Positions 25,043-38,200 of a stretch of DNA of 64,000 bases are shown piece by piece. Location of the stretch: assembly GCF_029525575.1 (NCBI RefSeq), contig NZ_JAPDIA010000005.1, positions 1 through 64,000 on the forward strand. Reading direction: 5' to 3'. Within the stretch, counting starts at the first letter, position 1. Each line of letters begins with the position of its first letter. The position numbers and the translations under genes are program-made. The notes under the pieces were generated by a model, which ran no database searches, was not told the origin of the DNA, and saw only the letters and a program-made list of their open reading frames with translations. The stretch is from Cohnella rhizosphaerae (GTDB lineage: Bacteria > Bacillota > Bacilli > Paenibacillales > Paenibacillaceae).

Positions 25043-25243
25043 TTAGCTGATGATGCCCAGTTCACGCTCGCGCAAAATGGTTTTGGCCCGGGCAATTTCT
25101 TTCCGCAGCTCGCTGATGCGGTGCGGGTTGTCCAGTTGGCCGGTAGCCAGTTGGAAACGAAGGTTGAACAGCTCTTCCTTGAAGCCGGAAACCTTCTGTT
25201 CGATTTCAACCGAAGTGAGGTTACGGAATTCACTGGCCTTCAT
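25043..25243 (-). CDS. rpmC: 50S ribosomal protein L29
   Basis: 66 residues from ATG 25243 ([18 protein letters not shown]), with GGTGGTG upstream. The start overlaps the 3' end of rplP. It is a two-helix protein near the exit tunnel. Confidence 0.96.
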   Translation of the reverse strand: MKASEFRNLTSVEIEQKVSGFKEELFNLRFQLATGQLDNPHRISELRKEIARAKTILRERELGIIS

Positions 25244-25667
25244 TTGCTTCACCACCCAGTTCTTCGCGTTTCACGAACTTCGTCTTGATCGGCAGCTTGT
25301 GCGCGGCCAGACGCATCGCTTCGCGTGCGATTTCCTCGGGTACGCCAGCCAGCTCGAACAAAATCTTGCCCGGCTTTACGACGGCTACCCACTTTTCAAC
25401 GTTACCTTTACCGCTACCCATCCGCACCTCGAGAGGCTTTTGGGTAATCGGCTTGGACGGGAAGATCTTGATCCATACCTTACCGCCACGCTTGATATAA
25501 CGGGTCATCGCGATACGCGCAGATTCGATCTGGCGGTTCGTCACCCACGAAGGCTCCAGTGCTTGCAAGCCGAATTCGCCGAAGCTCACTTCCGTGCCGC
25601 CCTTGGCACGACCCTTCATCTTCCCGCGGTGCTGCTTGCGGTGTTTGACGCGTTTAGGGACCAACAT
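25230..25667 (-). CDS. rplP: 50S ribosomal protein L16
   Basis: 145 residues, [20 protein letters not shown], with the conserved [20 protein letters not shown]. Its 3' end overlaps rpmC by 14 nt. Confidence 0.98.
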   Translation of the reverse strand: MLVPKRVKHRKQHRGKMKGRAKGGTEVSFGEFGLQALEPSWVTNRQIESARIAMTRYIKRGGKVWIKIFPSKPITQKPLEVRMGSGKGNVEKWVAVVKPGKILFELAGVPEEIAREAMRLAAHKLPIKTKFVKREELGGEANEGQ

Positions 25668-25669
25668 GC

Positions 25670-26338
25670 TTAGTTGCCTCCTTCCTCAGCTACTACTCTC
25701 TTCTTCTTGGCTGGAAGGACTTCGCCGCGGTAGATCCAGACTTTGACGCCGATGCGACCGTAGGTCGTGTGCGCTTCAGCCGTACCGTAGTCGATGTCGG
25801 CGCGCAGCGTGTGAAGCGGAACCGTTCCTTCGCTGTAGCCTTCCGTACGTGCGATTTCGGCGCCGCCCAGACGTCCGCTAACGAGGGTCTTGATACCCTT
25901 CGCGCCCATGCGCAGCGTGCGCTGCATCGATTGCTTCATGGCGCGGCGGAAAGAGATACGGCGTTCGAGTTGTTGCGCGATGCTCTCGGCGACAAGGATG
26001 GCATCCATTTCCGGGGTCTTGATCTCGGAGATGTTGATGTGCACCTTCTTGCCGTTCGTCAGCTTCGTCAGCTGACCGCGGATCACTTCTACTTCGGAAC
26101 CGCCCTTGCCGATGACCATGCCCGGCTTGGCAGTATGAATCGTTACGTTGACGCGGTTCGCAGCGCGTTCGATCTCGAAGCGCGATACCGATGCGTCCTT
26201 AAGCTTGGCCTTGAGGAATTCGCGGATTTTGACATCTTCCATAAGAAGCGTGCCGAAGTCCTTTTCAGCGTACCACTTGGATTCCCAATCGCGGATGACG
26301 CCGATGCGAAGACCGACCGGATTTACTTTCTGACCCAC
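25670..26338 (-). CDS. rpsC: 30S ribosomal protein S3
   Basis: 222 residues, GTG start at 26338 (product [20 protein letters not shown]). The KH domain [18 protein letters not shown] and the C-terminal domain are intact. It overhangs rplP by a two-nt gap. Confidence 0.98.
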   Translation of the reverse strand: MGQKVNPVGLRIGVIRDWESKWYAEKDFGTLLMEDVKIREFLKAKLKDASVSRFEIERAANRVNVTIHTAKPGMVIGKGGSEVEVIRGQLTKLTNGKKVHINISEIKTPEMDAILVAESIAQQLERRISFRRAMKQSMQRTLRMGAKGIKTLVSGRLGGAEIARTEGYSEGTVPLHTLRADIDYGTAEAHTTYGRIGVKVWIYRGEVLPAKKKRVVAEEGGN

Positions 26339-26351
26339 ACGTTATCCCTCC

Positions 26352-26690
26352 TTATTTCTCGGATACGACCAGCGTGATGTGGCTGGAGCGCTTGAAGATG
26401 CTGAACGCGCGGCCCTGCGAACGGGGTTGGAACCGTTTGAGGGTCGGACCTTCGTTGACGAATGCTTCGCTGATAACCAGCTTGTTGACGTCGAGCTGAT
26501 AGTTGTGCTCTGCGTTAGCCACTGCGGAGTTCAGAAGCTTCTCCAGGATCGGGGAAGCCGAACGCGGCGTGTGGCGCAGAATGGCGATTGCGTCGCCTAC
26601 CTTCTTGCCGCGGATCAGATCTGCGACCAGACGGACTTTGCGGGCCGGGATACGGATGTATCGCGCTACGGCCTTGGCTTCTTGTGCCAT
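26352..26690 (-). CDS. rplV: 50S ribosomal protein L22
   Basis: 112 residues with the tunnel-lining hairpin ([20 protein letters not shown]). It begins [20 protein letters not shown]. Confidence 0.98.
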   Translation of the reverse strand: MAQEAKAVARYIRIPARKVRLVADLIRGKKVGDAIAILRHTPRSASPILEKLLNSAVANAEHNYQLDVNKLVISEAFVNEGPTLKRFQPRSQGRAFSIFKRSSHITLVVSEK

Positions 26691-26742
26691 CGATGTACCT
26701 CCTCCCGTATTGCGATCGCCGGACGAGGCCGGCGCTTAGGAT

Positions 26743-27024
26743 TTATCGTTTGCCGGTTTTCTTGTCGTCGGCGGTATGGCCTTTGTACGTGCGCGTAGGC
26801 GCGAATTCACCAAGCTTGTGACCGACCATGTCTTCCGATACGTATACCGGCACATGCTTGCGGCCATCGTAGACGGCGAACGTGTGACCTACGAATTGCG
26901 GGAAAATCGTCGAACGACGCGACCACGTCTTGATGACGACTTTCTTGCTGGACTCGTTCAACACTTCGACTTTCTTCAACAGATAGCCGTCGATGAACGG
27001 GCCTTTCTTTAAGCTGCGACCCAT
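26743..27024 (-). CDS. rpsS: 30S ribosomal protein S19
   Basis: 93 residues, [20 protein letters not shown] and [16 protein letters not shown]. It lies between rplB and rplV. Confidence 0.98.
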   Translation of the reverse strand: MGRSLKKGPFIDGYLLKKVEVLNESSKKVVIKTWSRRSTIFPQFVGHTFAVYDGRKHVPVYVSEDMVGHKLGEFAPTRTYKGHTADDKKTGKR

Positions 27025-27061
27025 GGGTAAATCCTCCCTTCAGCCCGGAATGGACTCGCCT

Positions 27062-27890
27062 TTACTTGCGGCGGCGTACGATATATTGGCTCGAGGCCTT
27101 CTTCTTCTTGCGCGTCTTGTAACCGAGCGTCGGCTTGCCCCATGGGGACAGAGGAGACTTGCGGCCGATTGGAGCGCGGCCTTCGCCACCGCCGTGCGGG
27201 TGATCGACCGGGTTCATGACGACACCGCGGACAACCGGGCGTTTGCCGAGGTTGCGGGAGCGGCCGGCTTTACCGATGTTGATCAGCTCGTGGTCTTGGT
27301 TGCCCACGGAACCGATCGTAGCGCGGCACTGCTTCAGGATGCGGCGAATCTCGCCGGATGCCAGACGGATCGTGACGTAAGTCTCTTCCTTGCCCAGCAG
27401 TTGAGCTTCGGTACCTGCAGCGCGAACGAGTTGTCCGCCCTTGCCCGGCTTCAGCTCGATGTTGTGGATAACCGTACCGACCGGGATGTTCTCCAGCGGA
27501 AGGGCGTTGCCCACCTTGATGTCGGCCTCCGGACCGGAGACGATCTGGTCGCCGACCTTGAGTCCCTTAGGAGCGACGATGTAGCTCTTCGCGCCGTCCA
27601 GGTAGTGGATCAGAGCGATATAAGAGGTACGGTTCGGGTCGTACTCGATCTGAGCGACCTTGCCCGGTACGCCGTCTTTGTTGCGCTTGAAGTCGATGAT
27701 ACGATACTTGCGCTTGTGTCCGCCGCCTTGGTGACGAACCGTAATCTTGCCTTGATGGTTACGGCCGCCGCGCTTCGACAGCGGTGCAAGCAAGGATTTC
27801 TCCGGTACGTTCGTGGTGACTTCCTCGAACGTCGACATCGTCATTTCGCGACGGCTAGGCGATGTCGGATTAAACTTTTTTGACTGGCAC
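27062..27890 (-). CDS. rplB: 50S ribosomal protein L2, frameshifted at the start in this sequence
   Basis: About 275 residues. The intact part starts [20 protein letters not shown] and includes the catalytic-site neighbour [14 protein letters not shown]. The first 15 codons are recovered from GTG 27890, with GGAGGG upstream, only if the A6 run at codons 4-5 is read as A5, giving [20 protein letters not shown]. The length of 3n+1 fits a single extra base. L2 is essential. Confidence 0.95.
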
Positions 27891-27919
27891 TTGGTTTCCC
27901 TCCTTACTTTACGAAGATG

Positions 27920-28213
27920 TTAGACCGATGCTTCGAAAAATTCGAGCGGCTTGCTGTCCGCGGACAGCTGCACGATGGCCTTCTTCCATTCGGAAGTGTA
28001 GCCGGAGTGGCGGCCGTAGCGGCGCGGCTTCGGCGGTACGCGCATCGTGTTGACGCTGACGACCTTCACCTTGAAGATCGCTTCGATCGCTTGCTTGATT
28101 TCCGTCTTGTTCGTGCGAAGATCGACTTCGAAGACGTACTTCAGCTGATCGATAAATTCGCTCGTGCGTTCCGTGATGACGGGGCGCTTGATAATATCGC
28201 GAGGGTCTTTCAT
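27920..28213 (-). CDS. rplW: 50S ribosomal protein L23
   Basis: 97 residues, [20 protein letters not shown]. It is the ribosome-exit docking protein for trigger factor and SRP. The ATG shares a base with the rplD stop. Confidence 0.97.
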   Translation of the reverse strand: MKDPRDIIKRPVITERTSEFIDQLKYVFEVDLRTNKTEIKQAIEAIFKVKVVSVNTMRVPPKPRRYGRHSGYTSEWKKAIVQLSADSKPLEFFEASV

Positions 28214-28836
28214 TACGCGAATACCTCCTCGACTTTAGCGACCGCGTCCTTCGTGATGATGAGCTTGTCGTGAACAAGTACATCGAGCACGTTGATTCCG
28301 TTGGCGGAGACGAACTTGACGCCGGGAATGTTGCGTGCGGACAGGGCCACATTGTTCTCATAATCGGCAGTGACGACGAGCGCCTTGCGGCCGACCTTGA
28401 GGTTGTTCAAAATGCCTTGGAATTCCTTCGTCTTAGGCGTTGCCAGGCTCAGTTGATCCAGAACGATGATGTCGCTGGCGATGACTTTGCTGGACAGCGC
28501 GGACTTGATCGCCAGACGGCGAACCTTGCGCGGAAGCTTGAAGCCGTAGCTGCGCGGAGTCGGTCCAAAAACGACGCCGCCGCCTTTCCATTGCGGGGAA
28601 CGGATTGAGCCCTGACGAGCGCGGCCGGTACCCTTTTGCTTCCATGGCTTGCGGCCGCCCCCGCGTACTTCGGAGCGTCCTTTGGTCTTGTGAGTGCCTT
28701 GGCGCACGGATGCTTGTTGAAGCACGACCGCGCTGTGCATGACCGATGCGTTCGGATTGACGCCGAAGATCAGGTCCGACAGTTCGATCTCGCCGACCGC
28801 GCTGCCGCTCACGTTGTATACAGATACTTTAGGCAT
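28213..28836 (-). CDS. rplD: 50S ribosomal protein L4
   Basis: 207 residues, [20 protein letters not shown], with the tunnel loop region [33 protein letters not shown] precedes the ATG. Confidence 0.98.
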   Translation of the reverse strand: MPKVSVYNVSGSAVGEIELSDLIFGVNPNASVMHSAVVLQQASVRQGTHKTKGRSEVRGGGRKPWKQKGTGRARQGSIRSPQWKGGGVVFGPTPRSYGFKLPRKVRRLAIKSALSSKVIASDIIVLDQLSLATPKTKEFQGILNNLKVGRKALVVTADYENNVALSARNIPGVKFVSANGINVLDVLVHDKLIITKDAVAKVEEVFA

Positions 28837-28866
28837 GTGGTAGTCCTCCTTTCTTGTTGAATCGGA

Positions 28867-29487
28867 TTATTTCTTCACCGACGAGCGGAGTTTGAGGTAG
28901 CTGTTGCGAGCGCCCGGCACGGAACCCTTGATCAGGATCACGTTGCGTTCAACGTCGATCTTGACGACTTCGAGGTTTTGAACCGTGATCGTCTCGGAGC
29001 CGAGACGGCCGTGCATTTTCTTGCCCTTAGGAACGCGGTTCGCGTCGCGAATCGTTGCGAGCGAGCCATTACCGCGGTGGTACTTCGAACCGTGCGTCAT
29101 CTTGCCGCGTTGGAAGCCCCAACGCTTGATGGCGCCAGCCGTACCTTTACCTTTGGAGATCCCCGTTACGTCAACAAATTGCCCTTCGGCAAATACGTCA
29201 ACTTTAACTTCAGCGCCGACTTCGAGTTCCGAAGATCCGCTAACTTCGCGGATGAAGCGCTTGGGCGCCGTACCGGCCTTCTTTGCATGGCCCGTTTCCG
29301 GCTTGTTTGCGAGCTTTTCGCGCTTGTCGGCAAAGCCGAGCTGCACAGCTTCATAACCGTCGTTGTCGGAAGTTTTCTTCTGCAGCACGACGTTTGGCGT
29401 TGCTTCGATGACGGTGACCGGCACGACGCTTCCGTCAGCCGCGAACACTTGCGTCATACCGAGCTTACGTCCCAAGATTCCTGGCAT
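28867..29487 (-). CDS. rplC: 50S ribosomal protein L3
   Basis: 206 residues, [20 protein letters not shown], with the peptidyl-transferase-reaching loop [20 protein letters not shown]. Confidence 0.98.
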   Translation of the reverse strand: MPGILGRKLGMTQVFAADGSVVPVTVIEATPNVVLQKKTSDNDGYEAVQLGFADKREKLANKPETGHAKKAGTAPKRFIREVSGSSELEVGAEVKVDVFAEGQFVDVTGISKGKGTAGAIKRWGFQRGKMTHGSKYHRGNGSLATIRDANRVPKGKKMHGRLGSETITVQNLEVVKIDVERNVILIKGSVPGARNSYLKLRSSVKK

Positions 29488-29543
29488 GTTGACACCTCTC
29501 TTCTACTTCTTATTCACATCTGGATAAGGATTGGTATTGCTTA

Positions 29544-29918
<375 letters not shown>

Positions 29919-30004
29919 TTAACCGCTCAGCCACCCTATGGCAAAGGGGCCGGGTGTGTCGGCAACCTCTCACATCATCGCACAGTCGCAGACCAACATT
30001 CACT

Positions 30005-30033
30005 ATTATAGCGATTCGCATGGGCCAATGCAA
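30005..30033 (-). promoter_or_regulatory. sigma-A promoter of the S10-spc-alpha superoperon
   Basis: On minus, TTGCAT (30028-30033) and a perfect TATAAT (30005-30010) are 17 nt apart. The leader to rpsJ is about 145 nt and GC-rich, with pairing potential (for example ACACCCGGCC and the GGGTGGCTG region), so a regulatory leader is possible. Nothing else is seen in 29854-30208 apart from the tuf terminator. Confidence 0.8.
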
Positions 30034-30152
30034 CAAAATTCTATACATTTTTCAAGAAGCATGATTGTGCGCAGGATCGGCGCCTGGTTACAGCGATCGT
30101 TCGTCGCGTTTCTTCTATATAAATGGCGCATCATAAAGGATGCACCGAATGC

Positions 30153-30192
30153 AAAAAAAGACCTTACCGAGCTGCTAAGCCCGATAAGGTCT
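30153..30192 (-). terminator. terminator after tuf
   Basis: On minus, AGACCTTATCGGGCT and AGCTCGGTAAGGTCT pair with a short loop, followed by TTTTTTT. It ends the str operon ahead of the S10 promoter. Confidence 0.88.
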
Positions 30193-30208
30193 ATTTAAGG
30201 AATTGAAA

Positions 30209-31399
30209 TTACTTTTGGATGGAAGCAACAGCGCCGGCGCCAACCGTACGTCCGCCTTCGCGGATGGAGAAGCGCGTGCCTTCTTCAACGGCGATCGGAG
30301 CGATCAGTTGAACGGTAACGGTGATGTTGTCGCCAGGCATAACCATCTCGGTGCCTTCCGGCAGGTTGATGATACCCGTAACGTCAGTTGTACGGAAGTA
30401 GAACTGAGGACGGTAGCCCGTGAAGAAAGGCTTGTGACGGCCGCCTTCTTCTTTGGTCAGGACGTAGATTTGAGCCGTGAATTCCGTGTGCGGCTTAACC
30501 GAACCCGGCTTCGCGATAACTTGACCGCGCTCGATGTCCTTACGGTCAACGCCGCGAAGCAGTGCGCCGACGTTGTCGCCCGCTTGAGCGGAGTCGAGCA
30601 ACTTACGGAACATTTCTACGCCGGTAACGACGGATTTGCGGGAATCTTCAACCAGGCCGATGATTTCAACTTCATCGCCGATTTTGATCGTACCGCGTTC
30701 TACACGGCCGGTAGCAACCGTACCGCGGCCCGTGATCGTGAACACGTCCTCGACTGGCATAAGGAAAGGCTTAGCCGTGTCGCGCTCAGGTTGCGGGATG
30801 TAGGTGTCGACTTGTTCGAACAGCTCGACGATCTTGTCAGCCCAAGGGCCGTCAGGATTTTGCAGAGCTTCGCGAGCAGCGCCGCGGATGATCGGCGTGT
30901 CGTCGCCCGGGAACTCATACTCGTTCAGCAGGTCGCGAACTTCCATTTCAACCAGCTCGAGGAGCTCTTCGTCTTCAACCATGTCGCACTTGTTCAGGAA
31001 TACGACGATGTAAGGAACGCCGACTTGCTTGGAGAGCAGGATGTGCTCGCGCGTTTGCGGCATAGGGCCGTCAGCAGCGGATACAACCAGGATCGCGCCG
31101 TCCATTTGAGCAGCGCCGGTGATCATGTTCTTGACATAGTCGGCGTGTCCAGGGCAGTCAACGTGAGCATAGTGACGGTTAGGCGTTTCGTATTCAACGT
31201 GAGCCGTGGAGATCGTGATACCGCGCTCGCGCTCTTCTGGAGCCTTGTCGATTTGGTCGAACGCAACGGCTGCGCCGCCGTACTTCTTGGACAGAACCGT
31301 CGTGATGGCAGCCGTCAGCGTCGTTTTGCCGTGGTCGACGTGGCCGATCGTACCGATGTTAACGTGCGGTTTGTTACGTTCAAATTTAGCCTTTGCCAT
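30209..31399 (-). CDS. tuf: elongation factor Tu
   Basis: 396 residues, complete. GTP-binding motifs are present: [20 protein letters not shown] and NKCDMVED; the C-terminal beta-barrels end [13 protein letters not shown]. It carries aminoacyl-tRNA to the ribosome. It is the last gene of the str operon, 93 nt after fusA. Confidence 0.99.
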   Translation of the reverse strand: MAKAKFERNKPHVNIGTIGHVDHGKTTLTAAITTVLSKKYGGAAVAFDQIDKAPEERERGITISTAHVEYETPNRHYAHVDCPGHADYVKNMITGAAQMDGAILVVSAADGPMPQTREHILLSKQVGVPYIVVFLNKCDMVEDEELLELVEMEVRDLLNEYEFPGDDTPIIRGAAREALQNPDGPWADKIVELFEQVDTYIPQPERDTAKPFLMPVEDVFTITGRGTVATGRVERGTIKIGDEVEIIGLVEDSRKSVVTGVEMFRKLLDSAQAGDNVGALLRGVDRKDIERGQVIAKPGSVKPHTEFTAQIYVLTKEEGGRHKPFFTGYRPQFYFRTTDVTGIINLPEGTEMVMPGDNITVTVQLIAPIAVEEGTRFSIREGGRTVGAGAVASIQK

Positions 31400-31492
31400 G
31401 GATCTTTTCTCCTCCTTGTTAGTAAAGCCATTTTATAGGGAGGACAACGCCGGAGGCTTCACGCCTCGCGGCTCGTCCGAATGCCCGAAAAC

Positions 31493-33568
<2,076 letters not shown>

Positions 33569-33604
33569 GCATTTGTCTCCTTTCGTTCCCTAGTGTCCGC
33601 GGGA

Positions 33605-34075
33605 TTACCAGCGGTAGTGGGCGTACGCTTTGTTGGCTTCAGCCATCTTGTGCGTGTCTTCGCGCTTCTTGACGGCAGCGCCGGTGTTGTTCGAAGCGTC
33701 GAGAATCTCGGCAGCCAAACGTTCTTCCATCGTCTTCTCGCCGCGGTTGCGGGAGTAGTTGACGAGCCAGCGCAGTCCAAGGGACGTGCGGCGCTCCGGC
33801 TTGACTTCGATCGGAACTTGGTAGTTGGCGCCGCCTACGCGGCGAGCCTTGACTTCGAGCACTGGCATGATGTTCTTGATGGCAGCTTCGAAAACTTCCA
33901 TCGGATCCTTGCCGGAGCGCTCTTGAATCAGCGTGAACGCATTGTAAAGCAGCTGCTGGGCTACGCCCTTCTTGCCGTCGATCATGATGCGGTTGACGAG
34001 GCGAGTGACGAGCTTGCTGTTGTAGACCGGATCCGGGAGCACGTCCCGCTTCGGTACTGGTCCTTTACGTGGCAC
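33605..34075 (-). CDS. rpsG: 30S ribosomal protein S7
   Basis: 156 residues, [20 protein letters not shown] to the C-terminal [11 protein letters not shown]. It nucleates the 30S head. Confidence 0.98.
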   Translation of the reverse strand: MPRKGPVPKRDVLPDPVYNSKLVTRLVNRIMIDGKKGVAQQLLYNAFTLIQERSGKDPMEVFEAAIKNIMPVLEVKARRVGGANYQVPIEVKPERRTSLGLRWLVNYSRNRGEKTMEERLAAEILDASNNTGAAVKKREDTHKMAEANKAYAHYRW

Positions 34076-34133
34076 TTGAGTTCCTCCTTTCCCATATCAA
34101 TGATAAAGCCGAAATGTTCCGGCAAAATTAATC

Positions 34134-34554
<421 letters not shown>

Positions 34555-34707
34555 GTTGCCACCCCCTTCCCATGATTGCCTTGCATAAAACTAACGGCTA
34601 CCGGTTCCCGCGGCGCGAAGCCCACAGATCCAGGCGGTTCATTTTGAGAAAAACGAAAGGGTCCGCCCGCTGAACTCCCCAAACGAGAAGCGCGGTAAGG
34701 TCCCGGT

Positions 34708-34962
34708 TCATGCTCTCTCTACTACCACGGCCATCGCCGTGCCGACATCGATACCGCACTGTCTGCCGAGCTCTCGCATGGTGCTCACCTCGGTTAAGGG
34801 AACGCCACGCTGCTGGCACAGCTGCGCGATGCGGCCGATCAGGCGCGAATCTGCATCTTGCGCGACATAGACGCCGATGGCCTTGCCTTGTTCTACCATC
34901 TTGGTCGTCTGCTTGGTGCCGACTTTGACGTTGTTCGCAAGATGATGAGCCATCAAGTCCAT
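34708..34962 (-). CDS. rplGB: ribosomal L7Ae-like protein (YbxF/RplGB family)
   Basis: 84 residues from ATG 34962 (MDLMAHHLANNVKVGTKQTT). It is an L7Ae/L30e/S12e-fold protein; in B. subtilis the homologue YbxF binds kink-turn RNA. Motifs: VEQGKAIGVYVAQDAD and the C-terminal CGIDVGTAMAVVVER. It is the first gene of the str operon, normally lying directly downstream of rpoC; here a 23-kb island intervenes. Confidence 0.9.
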   Translation of the reverse strand: MDLMAHHLANNVKVGTKQTTKMVEQGKAIGVYVAQDADSRLIGRIAQLCQQRGVPLTEVSTMRELGRQCGIDVGTAMAVVVERA

Positions 34963-35018
34963 CGAAACAACTCCTACGAAACGATCAAAATCCACCACGT
35001 CGGGCACACACATAGGCT

Positions 35019-35047
35019 ATCTTAACACCTTGGTTAGGCAGTGTCAA
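35019..35047 (-). promoter_or_regulatory. strong sigma-A promoter of the str operon
   Basis: On minus, a perfect TTGACA (35042-35047) and TAAGAT (35019-35024) are separated by 17 nt, about 57 nt upstream of the L7Ae-like ATG. It makes the str operon independent of rpoBC. Between it and the next gene (to 35264) I see only the terminator at 35185-35220. Confidence 0.85.
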
Positions 35048-35184
35048 GGAAGCCTTTAACGCCAATTTCATCGCGTCCGAGCGCTCAGAACGTCTACGGG
35101 TTGCAATCCGTTTCGCGGCATCTTTAATGGTTTCAATCGCTGTGTGGCAGGGACGAAAAGATTCCCGATCGTACAGACAAAGAC

Positions 35185-35220
35185 GACAGCTGCGCGCCGG
35201 GGAAGGGCCACGCAGCTGTC
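35185..35220 (-). terminator. terminator after the SLH-DUF5722 gene
   Basis: On minus, GACAGCTGCG and CGCAGCTGTC form a perfect 10-bp stem with a GC-rich extension and a weak T-rich tail (GTCTTTGTC). It marks the str-side edge of the accessory island. Confidence 0.65.
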
Positions 35221-35264
35221 TTGGCGTTTATTTCGATGAAGCGAGCGCTTTCGGCTTCGCTAAT

Positions 35265-38200
35265 CTATTCTGCTGCCTCGCCCGCATAAAGATATATTCG
35301 GTATAGAAAGACTGCCGCTTCAGCCCTCGTCGCGTGTTCGACGGGGCGAATTCTTCCTTCATTGCCTTGAATCAGCCCGGCGGCCGCGAGTCTCGCTATT
35401 CCTTCGCGGGCGTAAGCGGAAATCTGGCCGAAATCCTCAAACTCAGGCGGAGATCCGGCTTCCGGCGCTTCCAGCATGCCTTGCGACCGGAGCGCCCGCG
35501 CCGCCATCGTCATCATCTCCTGCCGGGATATGACCGCGTTCGGCAGGAAGCGGCCGTCTCCCGCGCCATTCGATATGCCGTTCTGCCGCAGAGCGCCGGC
35601 AGCCCGGTAGAAGTAATCCCCCGGCTTCACGTCGGTGAAGCTCGACGGCGTATCGCCCGCAAGCCCCAAGGCCTCGACCAGCATAACGGCGAATTCGGCT
35701 CGCGTGACGCCGCGGCCCGGTTCGAAGGCCTGGCCGCCTACGCCGCCGACGATCCCTTTTGACGCGAGCGCTTCGATGCTGTCGCGCGCCCATGCATGGC
35801 GCTCCAAATCGGCGAAGCTCTTTTTTCGAGAAAGCAACCCCGAACCGCGAGAAATGGTCCGTCGCGAAGACAACGGCGCCGCTCGCGCTGTCGTATCGGC
35901 CGTTAGGAATCGGCATCATTCGCCCTTGGGCATCCACGTAATAAGCGATGATGGCACCCGGCGTCCGAAGCTCCTCCTCCGAAGGCGCATAAGGAATCGC
36001 TACCGTAATCTTGGCTTGCGGGTTGCGCCATTCTTCGGAAACGCCGTTCCGAAACAGGACGAGGTCGATCAACGGTCTGTCGCCAACTGCCTCAGCAGCC
36101 GACGGATCGAGCCGCGACCGATCGCCCGGGGACACCCGAATCGCGATCTCGCCGCCAGCGCCCTCGTCCGCCCGATCCCGCTGCAGCATGTCGGAAGGGA
36201 TCGTTACCGTTCCGAGCGCGGTTTTCACGGACACCCGGCGGTCTCCGTCGCCTGCGGCGAAAAAGCCGGCCGGCAGCTTCAGTTTATAAGAATCGACGCC
36301 CGACGTCTCCGGCAGCTCGATCAGAACCGTTCGATTGCCTCCCGCGCTCTCCGAAGCGGCATCCAGCGCCTTGGCCAGCGCTGCCGAATCCAACGTTATG
36401 TCCAGCTCCTTCGCGGCGCGGTCGAGCATCGCCGTAGCGATGCCGCCCGGCACGGCCACCTGCTGTATCGATGGCTGCTCAGTTGTCGACGGAAGGTCGG
36501 GACCGCTTGGATTCTCCGGATCGACGGAGCCGACGACCGTTACGTTAACGGATGTCTCGAACGCGCCGTATACCGCCTTGACGACTGTCGTCCCCGCAGC
36601 CTTCGCTTCCATCCATCCGTCCGGGCTCACGGACAAAATCGAACTGTCGTAGCCTTCGTACCTGGCGCCCGCCGACGCAAGCCGTCACGTCCCGTTCGCT
36701 CCCGTCCGACATCGCCGCCCGGACGGCCAGCTGCACCCCGCCCTGACCGAGCGTCATCGTCTCCGCCGTCCTCGCTGCCGAGATGCCGGTCGCCACGGGC
36801 GCCGCGGCGTCGGTGCGAATATGATCGATAAAGAAATACCCGCCCCACGGTCCCGAATAATGCGCCGTATCTTTGCCCCGATAAGAGATCTCCAGGCGCT
36901 TCACGCGATCGCGGCCCGCGAACGCGGAGATGTCCGCGGACACGGTCGTCCAGCTGTCGCTCGCGATCTGCCGTTCGACGGTTAACGTCTCGCCGCTCTC
37001 CGACGTCAGCTTGATGCCGGCGATATACGCCGACGAGGTGCCGCCCCAGCCGAAGATGTCGAACTCGACCTTGCCGTATGCGCTCAGATCGACCGGTGAT
37101 TGAAACGTCTTAGACACCTTGCTCTCGGTCGTCGCGATTTTGGCGGTTTTCGCCGCCTCCAGCATATAGCTTCCTTGCTTCGCCGCGCCCGGCGTGCCGT
37201 TCGAGGAGCCCCTTTTCACCGCGCCGACCGCCGACGTCTCGGAACCTGCGATCCATCCGTCCTGCACGCCGCCCTCGAAGTCGCCGAACACGAGGCGGGC
37301 GCCGTCCTGCTTGTAGTCCGGCACATACGCTTCGGTCAGGTCGAACGCGAACGTCTGCCCGTCCGCCGTCACCTCCAGTTTGCCCTTCTGCCCCGCGACG
37401 GGCACGATGCCGGCTATGATCGCTTCGATCCGCTCGTCTGCGCCGGGCTGCACGGACACCTGCGCGACGCTCCGGTCGAGCGCGACGCCGCCCATCCCCT
37501 TCAGGCCGACCTCGCCCGCGAAGACGCGGTTGCCCCCGTTATGCAACGCGATCGTCAGCTTGTCGCCTGCCTGTGCCTGCCCCGGCCGCGGTAGCGGATC
37601 CAGCGAGACGGACACGTTCGAGATCGCCGCAGAAGCGGCCAGGGAGACGTCGTCCACCTGCAGCGCGCCGTTCGTCCAGGCGACCTTTTCGTTCGGCCGC
37701 GCCCATATTTTGATGCGATCGACGCCGCCGAGTCCCTCCCAGCCGGTCAGATCGATGGCCACGTCGTTCCAGGACTCGGCAGACCCGACGGCCGAGCCTT
37801 CGATCACGCGAGCGCCGCTGTAGGCGCGGATCATGAACTCGGCCTTGGCGCCGGTCCCGATGCCGCTTGCCTTGACCGACGCCCGTATGACCGGCGTCGC
37901 CGACAGGTCGAGCGGAGACGCGAAGCTTCGGGTCACGCCCTTGAAATCGCCGCGGTACGTCCCCACGACGCGAGCCTTCAGACTGGCCGCGCCCGAAGCA
38001 TGATCCGTCGTGTCCCGCTCTGCGCCAGACACATTGTCCGTGCCCTTCCAGCCGTCCGCGTCGGCCTCGAAGTCGCTGAGCGGCACTTCGCCTTGTACAT
38101 CTGAAGCCGTTCCCATCCTCGCCGTCTCCTGGGCCGGTTTCATCTCCAGCTTCGACGGATCGAAGCCGGGGATGGCCTCCGCCCAATCGGCGACGCCGAC

